NCBI GenBank assembly: GCA_029339505.1
Contig: JAQISU010001235.1
Location: 36,109,815-36,173,814 of the forward strand
DNA length: 64,000 nt
Source of the DNA: Unio delphinus
Lineage: Eukaryota; Mollusca; Bivalvia; Unionida; Unionidae
Direction of reading: 5' to 3'
In this document: positions 59,777 through 64,000 of the stretch, one piece after another
How positions within the stretch are numbered: position 1 is the first letter of the stretch
How the letters are laid out: every line of letters starts with the position of its first letter
Made by a program: the position numbers and the translations under genes
The notes under the pieces: generated by a model
What the model saw: the letters and a program-made list of their open reading frames with translations, nothing else
Told to the model about the DNA's origin: nothing
Databases searched by the model: none

Positions 59777-60754
59777 GTGTTTTGTGTCACCTTAGCACAA
59801 TAGTAGCTACATCATGCCAACTAAAGGTCATGTTTACAAAATTAAAAAAATTGAGTTACATAAATACTGAGCACTATAAACTTTTCCAAGATAATTAGGA
59901 AAAGTAAAGAGATTTTCAAGTTCTTTGAAATGTATATAAAATCAAAGATAAAAGTTTACACATACTAACATATTGCCCAATTTGTCTATATAAACAGCAT
60001 ACCCTCATAAAGTCCCAAGTTTCCTCTGGTATAATAACATGGTAAAATGTTTTTTTTTGGGGTGGGAGGGGGTTGAGGAGGGGTCACTCTCTAGTATATA
60101 CTTTTTTATGTTTTAGCTGTAAAACAGGTACTTTCCAATTTTTGGGAATGACAGACTGATTCTGAAACATTAACAAAATCTCCCTTCTTAATAAAAATTA
60201 CTTTATTCATTATTCATCTACAAGCAGCAACCTGTTTAGGTTTTAGCCACAACTAGGCCCATTCTTAAGTGCCACCCCTTCCACAATAGCAAAGAAGTGA
60301 ATGCAACAGGAAGAGATAGGTCATGAATCATGAATCTTATTTTTTTTCTCTACTTCTTACTAGTGTTGTGTTTGCTATATAATTGTATTCACTTTTCAGC
60401 AGTTTCTTGGTAAGGCTATTGTTGAAAAGATGCTGCTGGAATTGTGCCACCCTGTCAAGTTTGCTGAAATAAATATGTGACAACTTGCAGACTAAGAGAA
60501 GCAGCATAAGCCTTGTGTGCCCTCTGACACATCATAAGAGGTGACCAATGGAAGCAGGAGCCACAATGGCTCAGTGGTTAGCATGGTGATTGAAAGTGTG
60601 TGACTCCAGATCTTACTATTAAATTAACCTGGATTGGTTACTGTGGTGTTTACTTTGGCAAGGCAGTGTCTTGCAATTGCTTCAGCAGCCTCCATAACCT
60701 ACTTATGCTTCTGTGTTATCAAACAAAGCCGATCATTTGATCTTAGATATGAAA

Positions 60755-60967
60755 TTACCATACATACTCACTTAAAAGTCAAGTCCAACTGCAAACAACA
60801 TAGACCCTGACTTAATGACACCATTAACTGGCAGATCATGGTCGATGCTGTCTATTCTACTAATTACTCTTAACAAACTGCACAGATCCAGATCTGCCAG
60901 TCCATTATATGATGGCAGATCAGGGTCTATACAGTTGGACATGATTTATACGCAACTATATAAGGTA
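60755..60967. mobile_element. Palindromic MITE family C, copy 3 (best ends)
   Basis: Left TTACCATACATACTCACTTA, then AGTCCAACTGCAAACAACAT and AGACCCTGA; right GATCAGGGTCTATACAGTTG followed by GACATGATTTATACGCAACT. The ends pair over about 40 bp. No reading frame. Confidence 0.8.
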
Positions 60968-63767
60968 TATAAATTAAAGAAGGATTGTGTTTAATGTTTT
61001 ACAAAGATGATAACAAAGTTCCAAGATTCTGGATGCATCCTGTGGATTGGGAGAAGGGTCCAACAATCAGAATTTGAAAAACAATAGTTTGCTTTTAACT
61101 ATAACTCACAAAGATTAATAGATAACGACAAAGGTTAAATATAGATCCAAGATGTACAAAAGTCAAAGCAGGATGGCTGGAGTGGAATTGGATTGGGGGA
61201 TGATGGAGTAGGGTGAAAGTGAGGGATGGTGTTAAAGTATGCATATTTGTAACATTAAATTAAAATTTTCCCCAAAGAGTATACTTTTTAGAGTTGAGTT
61301 AAAACTTATTTTACCCCCAAATTATTTTCAACTGCAAGTTCTCACAATTTATACAGTATCATCCTCTCTCTCTTTGCCTACAATAAAGGCCATGTGCTTG
61401 TTTTTGTCATTGTACACAGTCATGAAAAGCTGAGTAATGTAATACAAAATGTAACATGCACCCCCCCCCCTTTACTACTATTTCAGCTGATGAACTTTTC
61501 ATGATAGTGGCCCCATAAGAATCTGACAACTCCCAAGTTCTAACATCAACAAAGCCATCAAGACATTCCATAGAAAGTAGCAAGGAGGGCTTTAACCCTA
61601 AGCTCTTTGAATTATATTTATAATTCATTTTAGTTCTGGCAGAAAGGCTGTTAATTCCCACAACAGGTCAAGGAAGATCTAGTCATTTTTTTTAAATTAA
61701 GAACTGATGTTAGAAAACAGTGATCAGAGTACTCCAATACAGTGTGAGAAAGTTCTGCAAGAATTTCTCAAAGCTAATAGGGTTCTTAGTACACAGCATA
61801 ATAGGAACTTTTTGCTTGTAATAAACTCGGAGGTCAGAGAACAATTAGTTGCATCCATATGAACAAGCTTCAAAACCAGATTAGTGTTTAAATGAGAAAT
61901 TCCCATAAAATAATTCGGTTACATGTACTTCTCGCTGTGTCTGAGAATACCTTTAAACCATTCAGATGAGTTAATTCAAAATTTTTCACAAAAGAACATT
62001 AATGCTTCATTCATTTTAAGTGTCCTATCTTGCCAAAACTCTTTGCTCCTTAATCCAATTTAGAAACAGCTTGCCAATGTTTGCAATGCTCACAGCCTAA
62101 TAAAACTATTAGAATAGTAGAAACTTACAATATGATAACTGTTGTAATGGTATGATGATCTAATTGGGATATAAACATATGAAAAACAAAATTATAAAAT
62201 CAACAGAATGTTGTGGAAGTTTAATAAGGTTAATGTTACCAACAGCCTACCAGATTTATTTGTTTACCTCAAGTAATATTTTGCTTAAACATTGCTTTAC
62301 AAAGGGTTTTTTTTCTCCAAAAAATGTTAAGTGTAAAAACATTTTTTTAAATCTGACATTTGCTATAATGACCTGAAATTGAATATATCATTTAGATATG
62401 AACACATATATACATATTTTAGTTGCACAACACAAGTAATTTTTTATTAAATGTGCTTACAGAGTGACATTCTGATAAATTATTCGATCTCTGTATTCTC
62501 CATCAATGGTAAAAACAATGAAAAAAGAATGGCCCTGTCTGCAATGTGTATTTAGACATATTTGTCTATATGCTTCACTAACTTCATTCATTTTGTTTTA
62601 AACATATTTATAATGCCAAAATGGTGACAGATTTCCTCTGATCTCAACAAGTGTCAGTTGTCTAGTACACCCCACAATACCATTCCTAAACTGTGTGCAA
62701 TTATAAACTTTAATTATGGTGCCATTCAATGACTGGTCTGTATAAAGCATATTACAAAAGCAAGCTGCTTGAACCATAAAAATGAGACATACAAGCACCA
62801 CATGGCTACAAAATGTGATGGACATTCATGAAAGATAGATAATCCTGTTAAAACAGTAGTGGAAAAATATACCATCAGGCATATACCCAAGACAAGTTTA
62901 ATATTTAGCCTGGCAAGTAAAAGTTTCTGAATTTTGTCAATAACATTAAGCACAGCACGAATGGCAAATCTGGATATTTGCAAAAGATGAAGATGTTTAT
63001 TAAAGGCATGTATAAAAAGGTAGAATTTTGCTACTCCTTTAGAGAGGCAAATTGTATGTACAAGTAAAGCACCACAAGAACCAAGGTCCAACATATGGCA
63101 GATTTGTTCCAAATTCTGTAACATTTTTTGATTTAAAAGTTTGTTGCAAAAATGTCATTTATAATTTTTACATGAAATATGGCTAAATAAAATAATGAGC
63201 ACGCTGTCCTTTCAAATACACATTACATATTAAAGCACGCATCTGCCACCTTTTAGAACTGTTGTGCCAGGTCCACTCAATTGTAGAGTGCTGTGTGCCA
63301 AGTCATATTCATCTCTTTAATTTTATTGTTTTTTAAACTACAACTCCTTCTGCATGCCTTTCCAAAGAATCTGATTTCTGTCACCAACAATAAACTGACA
63401 CATTAACTCTTAAAACTCAACTATTTCAACCACAAGAACAGACAATGATACTTCCCTGTCAGAATATTTTTGTTATGCAATTTCATGTTGTTTTTAAATA
63501 TTGTCATTGTATATATCTTTGTGTGTTATATAATACTGTAATTATATAATACTGTAAAGTGTTTAGAGCTTCTAAAGATTAGGAACTGTACTAAGTACAC
63601 TATATGCTGAACTGATACATCACAAACAGTTGCACTTGGGACTTCTCATGGCATTTATTATTCATGAATCAATGAATAATTATTGAACAATATTTTTTTC
63701 ATGTTTTATGGGAAGGTAACACAAGCATGCTTTTTTTACTGACCCAGGCCATCCATGGTCAGCTGCT

Positions 63768-63995
63768 TCAGTTTAACCATGGGAAAGGCAAATAGCTCCC
63801 ATTTCCTTGCCATGATATAGCCAAGAATTGTGCTGAAGTACCGTTAAAACCAGTATGTACAAAGGTTGCTTAGTACAATGGCAAATGGAATAAAGTTCCT
63901 TGCTCAAAATCTCTCTCTGCGGTAGCGAACCTTGACAGATCTGATGCTTGCAAGCCAGGTACACTAACCAATGAGCCACAACTGTTCCCACCTCC
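63768..63995 (-). mobile_element. SINE family E (tRNA-derived), inverted
   Basis: On the minus strand the head has A box TGGCTCATTGG (63978-63968) and B box GGTTCGCTACC (63931-63921) in tRNA spacing, then GATTTTGAGCAAGGAACTTT and a body to about 63770. A distinct family from A and B. A body-like fragment (TCCCATTTCCTTAGCATGA) occurs near 40073. Confidence 0.75.
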
Positions 63996-64000
63996 ATACT

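Noticed and set aside
62726..63124. 132-codon minus-strand frame as a possible gene or FAK exon
   Set aside because: No recognisable domain, no agreement with FAK, no clear splice sites. The composition is that of chance AT-rich sequence.

Overview
This window is animal nuclear DNA. It is AT-rich, has spliced genes with long introns, and is dense in microsatellites, minisatellites, tRNA-derived SINEs, LINE remnants and DNA transposons. The repeat style (short-period minisatellites, tRNA-derived SINEs, hAT and piggyBac-type elements) fits a marine invertebrate, most likely a lophotrochozoan such as a mollusc. The species cannot be fixed from the sequence and that placement is low confidence.

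One real gene is recognised: focal adhesion kinase (FAK/PTK2) on the minus strand. Eight consecutive coding exons lie at 56157-55945, 28765-28590, 26707-26620, 21868-21789, 17691-17574, 16241-16101, 8179-8102 and 4543-4330. All have AG/GT borders and their phases join without a break into 369 codons plus one base. They encode an N-terminal stretch and the whole FERM domain (F1, F2, F3). From 26.7 kb down to 8.1 kb the exons align to vertebrate FAK residues 122-289 without gaps. The linker with the autophosphorylation site, the kinase domain and the FAT domain must lie beyond position 1. A splice acceptor at 56158 shows that at least one more upstream exon exists, probably beyond 64000.

Everything else is intronic or flanking. 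Downstream flank (1-4329): 48-bp and 46-bp minisatellites and a hAT transposase scrap. Intron 8.1-16.1 kb: about 3.3 kb of tandem arrays (36-bp and 28-bp units) and a SINE whose core has expanded into a 26-bp minisatellite. Intron 17.7-21.8 kb: a 47-bp array split by a LINE 3' fragment. Intron 21.9-26.6 kb: a decayed LINE of about 2.7 kb on the plus strand. The 27-kb intron between the first two exons: a 33-bp minisatellite of about 1.1 kb, a minus-strand LINE of about 2.8 kb, two hAT-type MITEs with 8-bp target duplications, and a nested structure at 47.9-51.0 kb. That nest is a SINE interrupted at TTAA by a 2.8-kb piggyBac-type element, which itself holds a hAT transposase fragment and palindromic short elements.

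The most notable non-coding observations are: four copies of a 16-bp palindrome at an exact 42-bp spacing just inside the piggyBac-type terminus; a long CT/CA microsatellite starting six bases after the splice donor of a frame-neutral FAK exon; and two independent minisatellites grown from the same SINE family. No bacterial features, CRISPR arrays or operons are present.
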